DNA of 64,000 bases, taken from assembly GCA_001725945.1 (NCBI GenBank), contig LRMT01000021.1, positions 50,316 to 114,315 of the forward strand, written 5' to 3'. Every line of letters starts with the position of its first letter. Within the stretch, counting starts at the first letter, position 1. The notes beneath the pieces were generated by a model. It made no database searches. It had not been told where the DNA came from and saw nothing but the letters and a program-made list of their open reading frames with translations. Position numbers and translations under genes: made by a program. The stretch comes from Cupriavidus sp. UYMMa02A (GTDB lineage Bacteria > Pseudomonadota > Gammaproteobacteria > Burkholderiales > Burkholderiaceae). Below are positions 40,583-51,042 of this stretch, one piece after another.

Positions 40583-41549
40583 ATGACGCCAACATCCGAC
40601 GCCAGCACGGCGCCATGGCCGACACACGCGGTGATCCGCGAAGTCGGCCTGCGCGATGGATTGCAAAGTATTCAGACGGTCGTTCCGACCGAACAGAAAA
40701 AGGCGTGGATTCGCGCTGCTCATGCCGCCGGCCAGCGTGAAATCGAAGTAGGCTCATTCGTTCCGGCCAGGCTGCTTCCGCAACTTGCCGACACTGCCGA
40801 ACTGGTGGCTTTCGCACGGACGCTGCCGGGCTTGTTCGTATCCGTTCTCGTCCCCAACCTGCGTGGCGCGGAGAACGCCATCGACAGCGGTGCGGACCTG
40901 ATGCTGGTGCCGCTTTCCGCCAGTCACGCCCACAGCCTTGCCAACCTGCGCAAGACACCCGACGACGTCGTGGCGGAAGTCGCTCGCATTCGGGCAGCAC
41001 GCGACGCAGCCGGCTCCAAAACGCTGATCGAAGGGGGCGTGGGCGACCGCGTTTGGCTGCACGCTGCAGGGCCGGGTCGATGCCGGCGAGGTGTTGCGGC
41101 TGATGCAGGCGCTGCTCGATGCCGGCGCCGACCGCGTCAGCCTGGCGGATACCGTGGCTACGCCGATCCGCGCATGGTGCGCGAGCTGTTCGAACGCGCG
41201 GTGGCCATCGGCGGGGATCGCTTCCACTGCGGACACTTCCACGACACGCGCGGCCTGGGCCTGGCCAATGTGCTGGCGGCGCTTGAGACCGGCGTGAGCC
41301 GCTTCGATGCCTGCCTGGCCGCATCGGCGGTTGCCCGCACGCGCCCGGCGCGAGCGGCAACGTCACGTCGGAAGACCTGGCTTCATGCTCGCCAGCATGG
41401 GCATCGACACCGGTATCGACATCAACGCCTTGCTGGCACTGCGCCGGCAGGTCGAGGCCCTGCTTCCGGGCGAGACGCTGCACGGCACGCTATGGCGCGC
41501 CGGCCTTCCCAAGACCTTTGCCTCGTCCCCGAGCCGCGTCGCGGCATGA
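40583..41549 (+). pseudogene. Hydroxymethylglutaryl-CoA lyase family protein, several frame breaks
   Basis: The repaired protein is about 320 residues of the DRE-TIM lyase family: IREVGLRDGLQSIQ (metal Asp and Arg), IEVGSFVPARLLPQLADT, TAFGCTLQGRVDAGEV, DTVGYADPRMVREL, FHCGHFHDTRGLGLAN (metal His residues) and GNVTSEDLAFMLASMGIDTGID. Breaks lie near 41046, 41157, 41330 and 41385; at least one is an apparent insertion. The family cleaves HMG-CoA or related hydroxyacyl-CoAs. The TGA overlaps the next ATG (ATGA at 41546). Confidence 0.8.
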
Positions 41550-42716
41550 GCCTACCCATGAGCACTACCATGAATCAGGAAAACAATCTTCCGCTGTCCG
41601 GCATCCGCGTGGTCGAGTTCACGCACATGGTCATGGGGCCGACATGCGGCATGATCCTGGCCGATCTGGGGGCCGAGGTCATCAAGGTCGAGCCGCCCGG
41701 CGGCGACAAGACCCGCAACCTGCCAGGGCTTGGCATCGGGTTCTTTCGCGCGTTCAACCGCAACAAGAAGAGCGTCATCCTCGACATCACGACCGAGGAA
41801 GGGCGCGCTGCCGCCGCCGAACTTGCCGGACAGTGCGACGTACTGATCGAGAACTTCCGGCCCGGCCTCATGGAAAAGCTTGGGCTGGACCATGCCACGC
41901 TGTCGAAGAAATACCCGCATCTCATCTATGTCTCGCACAAGGGCTTCCTGCCGGGGCCGTATGAGAAGCGCCTGGCGCTCGATGAAGTCGTGCAGATGAT
42001 GGGCGGGCTGTCCTACATGACGGGTCCGAAAGGCCGGCCCTGCGTGCCGGCACGTCCGTCAACGACATCATGGGCGGCATGTTCGGCGCGATCGGCGTAC
42101 TGGCCGCGTTGCGCGAGCGGGACCGCACGGGCCAGGGGCAGGAGGTCCAGAGCGCGCTGTTCGAGAACTGCGTGTTCCTGGCGTCGCAGCATATGCAGCA
42201 GTTCGCGATGACCGGGGAAGCGCCCCCGCCGATGCCCTCGCGCGTCTCGGCATGGAGTGTCTACGACGTCTTCACGCTCGCCGAAGACGAGCAGCTCTTT
42301 ATCGGCGCCGTCAGCGACAAGCAGTTCGTCACGCTGTGCAATGTGCTGTCCCACCCCGAACTCGTCGAGCGGCCCGAGTACAAGGACAACGCTGCGCGCG
42401 TCGCCGTGCGTCCACGCCTTCTGGAGGAACTCGGGGCGATCCTGAAATACCACCATGTCGAGACGCTCGCGCCGCAACTCGAAGCCGCCGGCATCCCCTA
42501 TGCGCCAATCATGCGCCCGGACCAACTGCTCGATGATCCGCACCTCAAGGCGAGCGGTGGCCTGGTGCCGATGCAGGTGGAAGATGGATCGATGGCGCCT
42601 ACCGTACTGCTGCCATTGCTCATGGGCGGCCGCGTCCGGGTGTGCAAAGGCCCCTGCCGAAACCGGGGGAGCACACCGATGAAATCCTCGGACGCATCCT
42701 CGGGACGGCACCCTGA
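41546..42716 (+). CDS. CoA transferase (CaiB/BaiF, family III), two frame breaks
   Basis: About 390 residues after repairs near 42040 and 42633: SGIRVVEFTHMVMGPTCGMILADLGAEVIKVE, FFRAFNRNKKSVILD, VLIENFRPGLMEKLGLD, then GGMFGAIGVLAALRERDRTG, FENCVFLASQHMQQF, and a C-terminal EHTDEILGRILG. The catalytic Asp of family III enzymes lies in the segment IENFRPG-downstream (LALDEVVQ). It probably activates an organic acid by moving CoA from another thioester, supplying the lyase gene upstream. The start is uncertain among 41546, 41558 and 41570. Confidence 0.85.
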
Positions 42717-42766
42717 CGCGTCGTAGCCGTACACGCTTCCACTACAAGAAAACTCTGGAGACAACG

Positions 42767-43752
42767 ATGTTCCAATCCCCCGCATCGCAGGCCGGCCGGC
42801 GGTCGGCCCTGAAAATCCTGCTGGCCGCCGCTGTGGCGGCTGCCATGCCCGCCCTGGCGCAAGGTGGCAAGCCAGTGCGCGTGATTCTGCCGATCAGCGC
42901 CGGCTCCGGCGTCGACGCGATTGTGCGCGCCGCAGGACCGGCGTTGAGCAAGACGCTGGGGCAGCCCGTGGTGATCGAGAACCTGCCCGGAGCGGGCGGC
43001 ATCACCGGTGCGGCTGCCGTCGTGAAGGCAGCGCCGGACGGCAACACGGTGGGCGTGGTCTCGAACAACCATGTCATCAATCCGAGTGTCTTCAAGTCGA
43101 TGCCGTTCGACCCGATCAAGGACATCACGCCGATCAGCGTGCTTGGCGCGACGCAACTCGTCATGGTCGTCAATCCCAAGGTTCCTGCCAAGAACGTCAA
43201 GGAGCTCACCGCGCTGCTCAAGGCAAAGCCGGACGGCTACAACATGGCTTCGTCGGGCAACGGGACGATCATCCATCTGGCTGGCGAACTCTTCCTGAGT
43301 GAGGCCGGGGTGCGGGCGAACCATATCCCCTACAAGGGAACCGGCCCGATGATCACGGACCTGATTGGCGGGCAGGTCGACATGGGCGTCATCGCGCTGA
43401 ATGCGGCGTTGCCGCACATCAAGTCTGGCACGCTGCGAGCGATCGGGCTCTGCGGTGACACGCGCTCGGCGGTCGCGCCCGACATTCCCACGATCGCCGA
43501 GCAAGGCCTGTCGCACTACAACGTGGAAGGCTGGTTCGCCGTGGCGGGTCCGGCCGGGTTGAAGCCTGCCGATGTCAAGCGTCTGCACGACGCCTTTGCC
43601 GCCGCGTTCTCCAGTCCGGAAGTGGTCGAGGCATTGAAGAAGCAGGCGACGGTGGTCAAGCCCACCACGCCGGAAGCCGCGGCGCAGTTCTTCCGTAGCG
43701 AGGCCGATGCTACGCGGCATTGGTCAAGAAGGCCAACGTCAAGATCGAATGA
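42767..43752 (+). CDS. Bug-family (TctC-type) periplasmic substrate-binding protein, one frame break
   Basis: About 329 residues after adding one base near 43710; the repaired end is ALVKKANVKIE. A signal peptide (RRSALKILLAAAVAAAMPALAQ) is followed by VRVILPISAGSGVDAIVRA, VVIENLPGAGGITGAAAV, KAAPDGNTVGVVSNNH and PYKGTGPMITDLIGGQVDMG, the standard Bug order. The Asp in the GGQVD segment and the pocket loop are typical for carboxylate ligands. It ends the operon with the lyase and CoA transferase and likely captures their carboxylate substrate. Confidence 0.9.
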
Positions 43753-44006
43753 GTCTTCGAGTCATTACATGGGGATTCCACGCAGGCCCATAGTCCGCAC
43801 ATTACGTGGTTTCCTTTGCTATCGGAGATGTTTGTTGACACAACCGCCAGACCCCTGTAAAACGGTTGTTGCAGGATATTCAAGACGACCTCGAAGTACT
43901 AGGTGCTTGCCCACACGGCGCCACTTTTTCTCCCTGTTTCTTCCTTGATCATCATGCCTCGCCGGCGCTTTTGCCAGGCGGGAATTCTTTATTGGGGAAT
44001 CCAAAC
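43753..44006 (+). promoter_or_regulatory. Upstream/5-prime leader region of the cold-shock gene
   Basis: 254 bases before cspA. It includes a possible hairpin ACAACCG (43840-43846) with CGGTTGT (43861-43867), which may end the Bug transcript, and a stretch with lower GC that should hold the cspA promoter and the long leader usual for cold-shock genes. No gene is supported. Confidence 0.35.
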
Positions 44007-44210
44007 ATGGAAACCGGTACTGTCAAGTGGTTCAATGATTCGAAGGGTTTTGGCTTCATTACGCCGGATGCTGGCGGCAATGACCTCTTCGCGCACTTCT
44101 CTGAAATTCAAGGCAACGGCTTCAAGTCGCTGCAAGAAGGCCAGAAGGTTCGTTACGTCGCCGGCGTTGGCCAGAAGGGCCCGGCCGCGACCAAGATCGA
44201 GCCGATCTGA
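44007..44210 (+). CDS. cspA: Cold-shock protein (CspA family)
   Basis: Nucleic-acid chaperone of 67 residues with one cold-shock domain. RNP1 is KGFGFITP (13-20), RNP2 is DLFAHFS (26-32), and the N-terminus is [11 protein letters not shown]. It binds single-stranded RNA or DNA and melts RNA hairpins. An efficient terminator follows at 44253-44287. It lies upstream of a second IF-1 gene on the same strand, an arrangement compatible with cold-related translation control. Confidence 0.97.
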   Translation: METGTVKWFNDSKGFGFITPDAGGNDLFAHFSEIQGNGFKSLQEGQKVRYVAGVGQKGPAATKIEPI

Positions 44211-44252
44211 AACGCTCAGCTGAACTGAGTAGTGGCGCCGCGGCGCCAGCCT

Positions 44253-44287
44253 GAAAAAAGCTCCGTGGTAGCGGAGCTTTTTTCTTT
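44253..44287 (+). terminator. Rho-independent terminator of cspA
   Basis: The stem AAAAAAGCTCCG pairs with CGGAGCTTTTTT around a 6-base loop (TGGTAG), and the T-run continues as TTTTTTCTTTT. It lies 43 bases after the cspA stop. Confidence 0.92.
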
Positions 44288-44732
44288 TCCCCGCCGCAAA
44301 TGTACGTGGTGGTGAAATGAAACCGACTGCTGGATTGACGGTAGTCGTAGAGCAGGGCAAACACAGACGTTGCGGCGCTCGCCCTGCATCTCTATTCCGC
44401 CGCGAACTGGGCGGGATATCACTCTTGTCCCCTGGTGTTATAGGCGTGCCGTCAGGCGCGCATGGCTCGAACAGCGGCCCGCTCGCTCGTTCGATGCGTG
44501 GTGCCTGCCCGGCTGCAACTTGCCCGCAGGCACGTGTCCGGCGCCGAACGCATGGTCGCCGATGTCTCGATGTGGGCATGCTACGCAGCACCCGGAAGCC
44601 AGACCAGGCAAGCCGTCCGCCGCGCAGATGAAAGTGCCCCCGCCCATGCGCCTGCAGCACGTAGCCCCAATCGGCACGCACAGGCGATTCAACGTACCGT
44701 GTAGCAGACCCTGCTACAACAAAGGAGCATCC
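44288..44732 (+). other. Long gap before infA, with a hairpin at its end
   Basis: 445 bases without a supported gene; the short open frames have no family-like content. The end carries a tight hairpin GTAGCAG-ACC-CTGCTAC (44701-44717) that stops four bases before the infA ribosome site (AAAGGAG, 44721-44727). Confidence 0.4.
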
Positions 44733-44954
44733 TTGGCTAAAGAAGAACTGGTGGAATTTGGTGGCAAAGTGTCGGAAGTCCTTCCTGACAACCGCTTCCG
44801 CGTCATCCTGGAAAACGGCTTCGAGGTCTGGGCCTATTCGTCCGGGCGGCTGAAGAAGAATCGCATCCGTGTTCTTGCCGGTGACCGCGTCACGCTCGAA
44901 ATGTCGCCATACGATCTCACGAAGGGCCGCATCAACTATCGTCACAAGTCCTGA
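44733..44954 (+). CDS. infA: Translation initiation factor IF-1 (TTG start)
   Basis: S1/OB-fold factor of 73 residues that occupies the ribosomal A site during initiation. Sequence features: [38 protein letters not shown] (a longer and more divergent loop than the ribosomal-operon copy), [20 protein letters not shown]. The start is TTG at 44733, forced by AAAGGAG six bases upstream and by the conserved (M)AKEE N-terminus; no ATG is available. It is probably a second infA copy, as in other Burkholderiales. The upstream hairpin may control its translation. Confidence 0.93.
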   Translation: MAKEELVEFGGKVSEVLPDNRFRVILENGFEVWAYSSGRLKKNRIRVLAGDRVTLEMSPYDLTKGRINYRHKS

Positions 44955-45033
44955 GGGGCTGCGATATCGCGGCGTTGCCTGATGCGGGCATCGCTGCGCG
45001 CCACCGATTTCGACCACAGGAGGGGAGCAAGGC

Positions 45034-45287
45034 ATGTCTAACAGCGAAGAATGGGAAGAACTGCACCTGACCCCGGCCGCTGGATTGCCGGCAGCTACCG
45101 GCACACGCCGTGGCCCGTGGTGGACGTGGCGCAACCGGACTCCAGCGTGCTGACGGTGCGCCGCCACGTGACGGCGACCTACTGCGGTCCGTCGCGTGCG
45201 ATCGAAGACCGCACGCCGCAAACGCAAGACATGGCGCTGATCGAGTCATTGCTGACGCGCTATAGCAATCCCGAATTCACCATCTGA
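45034..45287 (+). CDS. Small conserved hypothetical protein, one frame break
   Basis: About 84 residues after restoring one G near 45076: MSNSEEWEELHLTPGRWIAGSYRHT, then SVLTVRRHVTATYCGPSRAIED and LIESLLTRYSNPEF. AGGAGGGG precedes the ATG at 45034. The repaired frame is continuous and compositionally normal, so it is likely a real gene. No family recognised. It is downstream of infA on the same strand. Confidence 0.55.
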
Positions 45288-45424
45288 TCGATAGATGTAC
45301 ATCGCGGGCAGGCCCAGGCATGCCTTTTTTGCGGCCTGCCGGACTCCCGAGCCCGTCCTTTGCGGGCACCGCACCTTGATCCCGAACTGAGTCGTCTTCG
45401 CCGGATTTCCGATAGCGGCGGGAA

Positions 45425-46662
45425 TCAGGACGCCTGCGGCATGGTCACACCGCGGCGCTGCATGGCCAGAACCGACCATGCAAACACTGCGAGGCGCCCC
45501 CCGGCGAGCAGCGCACCCACCCAGCCGGTAGAAGTCCACCCAAGCCCCGCAGCGATACTCACGCCCCCAAGCCACGCGCCCAGCGCATTGGCCATATTGA
45601 ATGCCGAGTGATTGAGCGCGGCCGCCAGCGTCTGCGCATCGCCGGCCACGTCCATCAGGCGGATCTGCAGCGCCGGTCCGAGCGCTACTACGGTGCCGAT
45701 CAGCAGCACATTGGCCGAAGCCAGCCAGGCATGCGGCGCAGTCAGAACGAACGCCCCCAGCACCAGCGCGGACCACGCCAGCACGCCACCAATGGTCGCC
45801 ATGAGGGCCTTGTCCGCCAGCCGGGCACCGGCCAGGTTGCCGGTCACCATACCCACGCCAAACAGCGCCAGCACAACCGGGATCGTGCCCGCCGGCATGT
45901 GTGCCACTTCGAGCATGGTGGGTTTGATGTAGCTGAACACCGCGAACATGCCGCCAAAGCCGATGGCGCCCGTGCCGAGCGTCAGCCATACCTGCTTGCG
46001 ACGCAGGGCCGACAGCTCGCGCAGCGGGCTCGCGCGGCGATCGCCCGGCAAGAACGGCACCCAGCACCACACCAGCCAGGCTGTGAGCACACCGATGGTT
46101 CCGATAATCACGAAGGCGGCGCGCCAGCCGAGCCACGTACCAACGGTCGCGGCAATCGGCACGCCCACCAGCGTTGCGACCGTCAGCCCCAGCATGACCA
46201 GGCCGACCGCCTGGGCACGGCGTTCGCGCGCCACCAGTCCAGCCGCCACCAGGGCCGCCACGCCGAAGTAGGTGCCGTGCGGAAAGCCCGTCAGCAGCCG
46301 CGCCATCAGCATGGATGCGTACGAGGGCGCAACGGCGCTGGCGAAGTTGCCCAGGGCAAATGCCGCCATCAATGCGATCAGCAGGTTGCGCCGGGGCCAG
46401 CGCGCGCCCAGCACGGCCAGCAGCGGGGCGCCGATGACGACACCGAGTGCATAGGCGCTGATCAGGTGGCCCGCCTGCGGGATCGTGATGGACAGATCTC
46501 GCGCCGCGTCGGGCAACAGACCCATGATCACGAATTCGCCGGTGCCGATGCCGAAGCTGCCCCACGCGAGCGCGAGCAGCGCGCGGCGGCTTGCGAGGGG
46601 GAGGGTGGGTTGTCGGTGGAGGAGGCGGGAAGCGTATCGGAGGGGGCGTGTGGAGCCATCAT
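45425..46662 (-). CDS. MFS transporter (AraJ/YdhP-like efflux), N-terminus uncertain
   Basis: About 410 residues with 12 predicted helices: LALAWGSFGIGTGEFVIMGLL, VIGAPLLAVLGARWPRRNLL (motif A loop), LLTGFPHGTYFGVAAL, and a second half beginning after PGDRRASPLRELSALRR. The group exports sugars, purines or drugs by proton antiport. The likely start is ATG 46662 or 46659 (MAPHAPSDTLPASS), which needs one base restored near 46592 to join the main frame. The open frame upstream to 46783 looks unnatural. Confidence 0.8.
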
Positions 46663-46937
46663 GAGCAGGGAGAGCGCGAAATGCTGTTGTACAGTCGCTG
46701 CTCGCTGGCGGGCGGGTTTCTGCGTCCCGCCTTATCGAATGCCAGCGCGCTCCGGCGCAGCGCGAGGGCGAATTGTGACGCAAAACAACAATGTGTGCAG
46801 GGGGTGCCTTGGCAGGCGCCTAACCGGCACCTTGGGTAAGTCAGAACCCGCCTACGCGCGGTCGCGCCATCCGCCGATGCTCGGGCCGTCTCCAGGCAAC
46901 TACATTGGCCTTAGCGACTTACTGCCGGAGGTGCCTT

Positions 46938-47108
46938 ATGTCATTCGCGCTCTTCCTGATCGGATTGCTGGTACTGGTGGGCGGGATCGCCTGGGGCCTG
47001 TCGATCGCGGGCCTGGCGCCCGTCTATATCGGCATTGCATGCCTGATTGTCCTCGGCCTGGGTATCATGGCCGCTGTGTCACGGACTCGCACCAAGGATT
47101 CTTCATAG
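46938..47108 (+). CDS. Small two-helix membrane protein
   Basis: Protein of 56 residues: helix one LFLIGLLVLVGGIAWGLSI, helix two PVYIGIACLIVLGLGIMAAV, then a charged SRTRTKDSS tail. GGAGG lies six bases before the ATG at 46938. Proteins of this shape (short, two helices, Gly-rich) are widespread in Proteobacteria without known function. It stands alone. Confidence 0.7.
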   Translation: MSFALFLIGLLVLVGGIAWGLSIAGLAPVYIGIACLIVLGLGIMAAVSRTRTKDSS

Positions 47109-47210
47109 CCGTGCCGGGCCGGAGCGCCCCGGCGGCGCGCCGGCCGGTGATGAGTCGTGCACAGGAAGCGATGGACTGCGAGGGACTCGGCATCGCCATG
47201 CCGCTCGCAG

Positions 47211-48114
47211 TCAGCGCCGGCGTGCCGAGGGGCGATGTTCGCGCAGCAGTTCCGTCAGGCGCTGCGCCAGCGGCGAGAGGTAGGCGCGCACGCGTCATCA
47301 CGCCGACGTGCCGGCGCAGATCGAGTTCCTCCACCCCCAGCGGCAACGCATGCAGCCCATGCTCCATGGCATCGCTGCCTTCGTTGGCGATGCTCAGCAT
47401 CTGTGTGCCCTGCATCAGGTCGAACAACGACGTGCTGCCGAAATCGATTTCGATACGCGGCGTCGGCTCGGGCAGGCCGCACTCGCGGAAGGCCGCGTCG
47501 ACCTGTCGCCGCAACGGGATATGCGCTTCAGGCAGCAGCCATTCCTGGTGGGCCAGGTCGGCCAGCCGCAGCTTGCGCCTGCGCAGCAGCGCATGCCCCC
47601 CGTCCGCGATGACCACCAGCCGGTCGTCGAACAGCGGCTCGACCGCAAAGTCACCTGAACCTGCGACGGGCGCCGGTGCCAGGACCATGTCCAGTTCACC
47701 CGCGGCGAGCAGGTCCAGCAGGTCGCGCGCCAGCCTGCGGCGCAGGCGCAACCTGGCCACAGGCCGTTCCCGCACGAGCTGCCGGCAGGCGCCCAGAACC
47801 ATTCGTCCTGGAATCGACGGGGAATAGCCGAGACGCAGCACGCCTTGTTCCCCGGTGCGGAGGGCGAGCATCTCCTTGAGGCCATCCTCGTATTCCAGCC
47901 GGATGCGGTGCGCGCGTTCAAGGAAGCGCTTGCCAGCGTAGGTCGGCTGCATGCCGTTGGCGTTGCGCTCGAACAGCGGCAGCCCCGCCTGCAGTTCGAC
48001 CCGCCTGACCGCCTTGGTCAGCGCCGGCTGACTGATGCCAAGCACTTCCGCCGCCCGCCCGATGCCACCTTGCGCCGCCACGGCCAGGATGTAGTCGAGA
48101 TCCCTTGTCTCCAT
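47211..48114 (-). CDS. LysR-family regulator, one frame break near the C-terminus
   Basis: About 301 residues after one repair near 47277; the repaired end is AYLSPLAQRLTELL. The helix-turn-helix is METRDLDYILAVAAQGGIG and ISQPALTKAVRRVE. The effector domain includes LRLGYSPSIPGRMV and a terminal VGVMTRARAYL. The start at 48114 is the usual LysR form; a GTG at 48123 is an alternative. It is divergent from an acyl-CoA ligase gene, with a palindrome (48131-48152) between them. Confidence 0.88.
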
Positions 48115-48130
48115 TTGCGTCACATTCCTG

Positions 48131-48152
48131 TTGGTTATGGATTTATAGCCAA
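48131..48152. promoter_or_regulatory. LysR-type palindromic operator
   Basis: TTGGTTAT (48131-48138), six bases, ATAGCCAA (48145-48152): a near-perfect palindrome with T-N11-A inside, lying between the LysR gene and the acyl-CoA ligase gene. It is a probable regulator binding site controlling both. Confidence 0.65.
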
Positions 48153-48235
48153 TACGTCATTGTGGTGATGCCGCCCATCTTACAGACTACGGCACTAGGC
48201 AGTTGCACAAACACCATCGGCATCACGGAGACAGC

Positions 48236-49789
48236 ATGAGTTTCGGGTATTTCCTGCGCCGCGCCGCGCGCTACTGGGGCGATGCGCCCGCGATCCTTTA
48301 CCACGACCAGGTGGTGACCTATCGGCAGCTCGACGAGCGTTCGACGCGCCTGGCCAACGCGCTGCTGGCACTCGGCCTGCAGCGCGGCGATCGGGTCGCG
48401 GTGCAATCGCGCAACCGGCCCGAACTGGTCGAGCTGGAGTGCGCGCTGTACAAGGCCGGGCTGGTCAAGGCGGCGCTGAATCCGCGCTTTACCTCTGCGG
48501 AAGCCAGCGACGTGATGGAGAACTGCAAGCCGCGCGTGCTGATCGCGGGCCCCGGCTATACCGGCTACACGCGCAGCACGGCCGGCTTCGGCAGTGTGGA
48601 GACCTTTATCGCCATCGGCGACGCACCGGTCAGCTACGTCGGCTACGAATCGCTGCTGGCCGACGCCAGCACCTCGGTGCCCGACTTCACGCCGGCGGCC
48701 GGCGATCTCGCCGTGCTGCATTTCTCGTCAGGCTCCACCGGCAAGATCAAGGCCGCGATGCAGAGCTATGGCAACCGCATGGCGGCGCTGCGCAAGATGG
48801 TTGCCGGCATGGACCGGCCAGCGCGCCCCGGCGACCGGCTGGCGCTGATCGGCCCGGTCACGCACGCGTCCGGCATGCTGATGCAACCCTACCTGTACTC
48901 GGGCGCCACGCTGGTGCTGTTCGACAAGTTCGAGCCCGCGCACTTCCTGGCCGAGGTGGCACGCCTGCGCATCACGCACGTGTTCATGGTGCCGGCCATG
49001 ATCAATATGCTGCTGGCGGAGCCGACGCTGGCACAGGCCGACCTTTCCAGCCTGAAGACGCTGGCCTATGGCGCCGCGCCAATGGCGCCGGCACGCATCC
49101 GCGAGGCCTGGGAGCGCATCGGCCCGGTTCTCTCGCAAGGCTACGGTGCCAGCGAATCCACATCCGGCGTCACGCGCCTGTCGACCGCCGACCATGCCGA
49201 GGCCATCGCGCGCCATCCCGAACGGCTGGCCTCGTGTGGCCGCGCGCTCGGTGAAACCGAAGTGCGTGTGGTGGACGAACACGGCCGCGAGGTCGCGGTG
49301 GGCGAGATCGGAGAGCTGGTCATCCGCGGCGAAGACGTGTTCCAGGGCTACTGGGGCGAACCGGAGCTGACGCGCGAAGCCATTGTCGACGGCTGGCTGC
49401 ATACCGGTGACATCGCGCGTGTCGACGAGGCCGGCTACCTGTACCTGGTCGACCGCAGGAAGGACATGATCATTTCCGGCGGGTTCAACGTCTATCCGAC
49501 CGAAGTCGAGGCGACGCTGTACCAGCACCCTGACGTGCTCGAAGCGTGCGTCATCAGCGTGCCCGATGACACCTGGGGCGAAAGCGTCAAAGCGGTGGTC
49601 ACGCTGCGCCCTGGCCGCGCCGCCACCGCGCAGCAGCTCATTGCCCACTGCCGGGAACGCATTGCCGACTACAAGTCGCCGCGCTCGGTCGACTTCGTCG
49701 CCGAGTTGCCCAAGAACGCCAGCGGCAAGCTGGCCCGCAAGATCGTGCGCGAACGCTACTGGCAAGGCGTGGCGCGGCGCGTCAACTGA
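48236..49789 (+). CDS. Acyl-CoA ligase (AMP-forming, class I adenylate-forming)
   Basis: Intact protein of 517 residues. The P-loop is [14 protein letters not shown], followed by [15 protein letters not shown]5 [11 protein letters not shown]7 [10 protein letters not shown]8 [20 protein letters not shown], and A10 with the catalytic Lys in [11 protein letters not shown]. It activates a carboxylic acid of unknown identity to its CoA ester. GGAG lies 7 bases before the ATG at 48236. It is first of three genes (ligase, acyl-CoA dehydrogenase, Bug protein) under the divergent LysR gene. Confidence 0.93.
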   Translation: MSFGYFLRRAARYWGDAPAILYHDQVVTYRQLDERSTRLANALLALGLQRGDRVAVQSRNRPELVELECALYKAGLVKAALNPRFTSAEASDVMENCKPRVLIAGPGYTGYTRSTAGFGSVETFIAIGDAPVSYVGYESLLADASTSVPDFTPAAGDLAVLHFSSGSTGKIKAAMQSYGNRMAALRKMVAGMDRPARPGDRLALIGPVTHASGMLMQPYLYSGATLVLFDKFEPAHFLAEVARLRITHVFMVPAMINMLLAEPTLAQADLSSLKTLAYGAAPMAPARIREAWERIGPVLSQGYGASESTSGVTRLSTADHAEAIARHPERLASCGRALGETEVRVVDEHGREVAVGEIGELVIRGEDVFQGYWGEPELTREAIVDGWLHTGDIARVDEAGYLYLVDRRKDMIISGGFNVYPTEVEATLYQHPDVLEACVISVPDDTWGESVKAVVTLRPGRAATAQQLIAHCRERIADYKSPRSVDFVAELPKNASGKLARKIVRERYWQGVARRVN

Positions 49790-49799
49790 GGAGTCCGCC

Positions 49800-50981
49800 A
49801 TGTTCGACCACCTGACCAACCCTGTACTGATCGAGACGCGCGCCGGCATTCGACGCTTTATCGACGAGGAACTGTTGCCGCTGGAACGCGAACTGGGCCT
49901 GGGCAGCGAAGATCCCTGGCCGCGCGAGGTGCTGCGCCGGGTCTGGCGCCGTTCGTACGAACTCGGCTTCTATGCCGCCTGCCTGCCGGCCTCGCTGGGC
50001 GGCAAGGGCCTGAACATCCAGGAGCAATGCGCGCTCAAGGCCGACCTGGCGGTCAGTGGCTCGACGCTTGCCGCCCACGTGCTGGGCGACCTCGGCGGGC
50101 CGCCGCGCGTGGGCAATATGCTCAGGCACGCGACGCCGGGCCAGCTCAGGCAGTACTTCGAGCCGGTGATCCGCGGCGAGAAGTCGACGTGCTTCGCGCT
50201 GACGGAATCGCATTCGGGCTCCGACGCGCAAAGCATCAGGACCACTGCGGTCGCCGATGGCGACGAGCTGGTGATCAACGGCGGCAAGCACTACATCAGC
50301 GGTGCGCCGTTTGCCGACTTTGCCATCGTCATGTGCGTGACCGACGCTGCTGCCACGCCGCCCGCCATCAGCGCCGTGCTGGTCGACCTGGACCTGCCTG
50401 GCGTGACGGTCAGCAACGAGTACGTGCCGATGTCGGGGCAGCATATCGATGGCGATATCCGGTTCGAGAACGTGCGCGTGCCGCGCGCGAATATCTTTGG
50501 TGGCGAAGGCAACGGCTTCAAGCTCGGCATGTCGCGCATCAACGTGAACCGGCTGCTCCATTGCCCGTCCATGCTGGGCCTGGCCATGCGCGCCTATGAG
50601 CTGTCGGTGCAGTATGCAGGCACGCGCCACCAGTTCGGCGGGCCGATCGCGCGCTTCCAGGCGATTCAGCACATGCTGGCCGACATGGCTGCCGCACTGT
50701 GGGCCTGCGAAAGCATGATCGCGCATACCGCGGCGCTGGCCGATGCCGGCGCGGACCTGCGCATGAAGGCGGCCGCGTGCAAGCTGTTCGTGTCGGAGCG
50801 CTGCTTTGAAGTGGCGGACAAGGCCGTGCAGATCCACGGCAACGTCGGTGTCACGCGAGGCCAGCCAGTCGAGCAGATCTTCCGCAAGCTGCGCATGTTC
50901 CGCATCTTCACCGGCACCAGCGAGATCCAGCGCAACACCATTGCGCGCGCGATCCTCGAACCGCAGCGGCAACAGGGCTGA
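49800..50981 (+). CDS. Acyl-CoA dehydrogenase
   Basis: Intact FAD-dependent dehydrogenase of 393 residues. The N-terminal helical domain is followed by the flavin-binding signature CFALTESHSGSDAQSIRTT and NGGKHYISGAPFADF, and the C-terminal domain by QFGGPIARFQAIQHMLADM and VQIHGNVGVTRGQPVEQIFRKLR. The usual catalytic Glu motif YEGT is replaced by FTGT (in FTGTSEIQR), so the base must sit elsewhere, as in isovaleryl-type members. GGAG precedes the ATG at 49800, 11 bases after the ligase stop. It would oxidise the CoA ester made by the ligase. Confidence 0.93.
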   Translation: MFDHLTNPVLIETRAGIRRFIDEELLPLERELGLGSEDPWPREVLRRVWRRSYELGFYAACLPASLGGKGLNIQEQCALKADLAVSGSTLAAHVLGDLGGPPRVGNMLRHATPGQLRQYFEPVIRGEKSTCFALTESHSGSDAQSIRTTAVADGDELVINGGKHYISGAPFADFAIVMCVTDAAATPPAISAVLVDLDLPGVTVSNEYVPMSGQHIDGDIRFENVRVPRANIFGGEGNGFKLGMSRINVNRLLHCPSMLGLAMRAYELSVQYAGTRHQFGGPIARFQAIQHMLADMAAALWACESMIAHTAALADAGADLRMKAAACKLFVSERCFEVADKAVQIHGNVGVTRGQPVEQIFRKLRMFRIFTGTSEIQRNTIARAILEPQRQQG

Positions 50982-51042
50982 GCGGGCCTGCATCAAGACA
51001 ACCCGACAACACGCCAACAAGACAAGACCACGGAGACCGAGC

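Noticed and set aside
45608..47827. Plus-strand frame of 739 codons across the MFS and LysR genes
   Set aside because: It crosses two minus-strand genes and an intergenic region, is very rich in Arg, His and Gln, and has no ribosome site.
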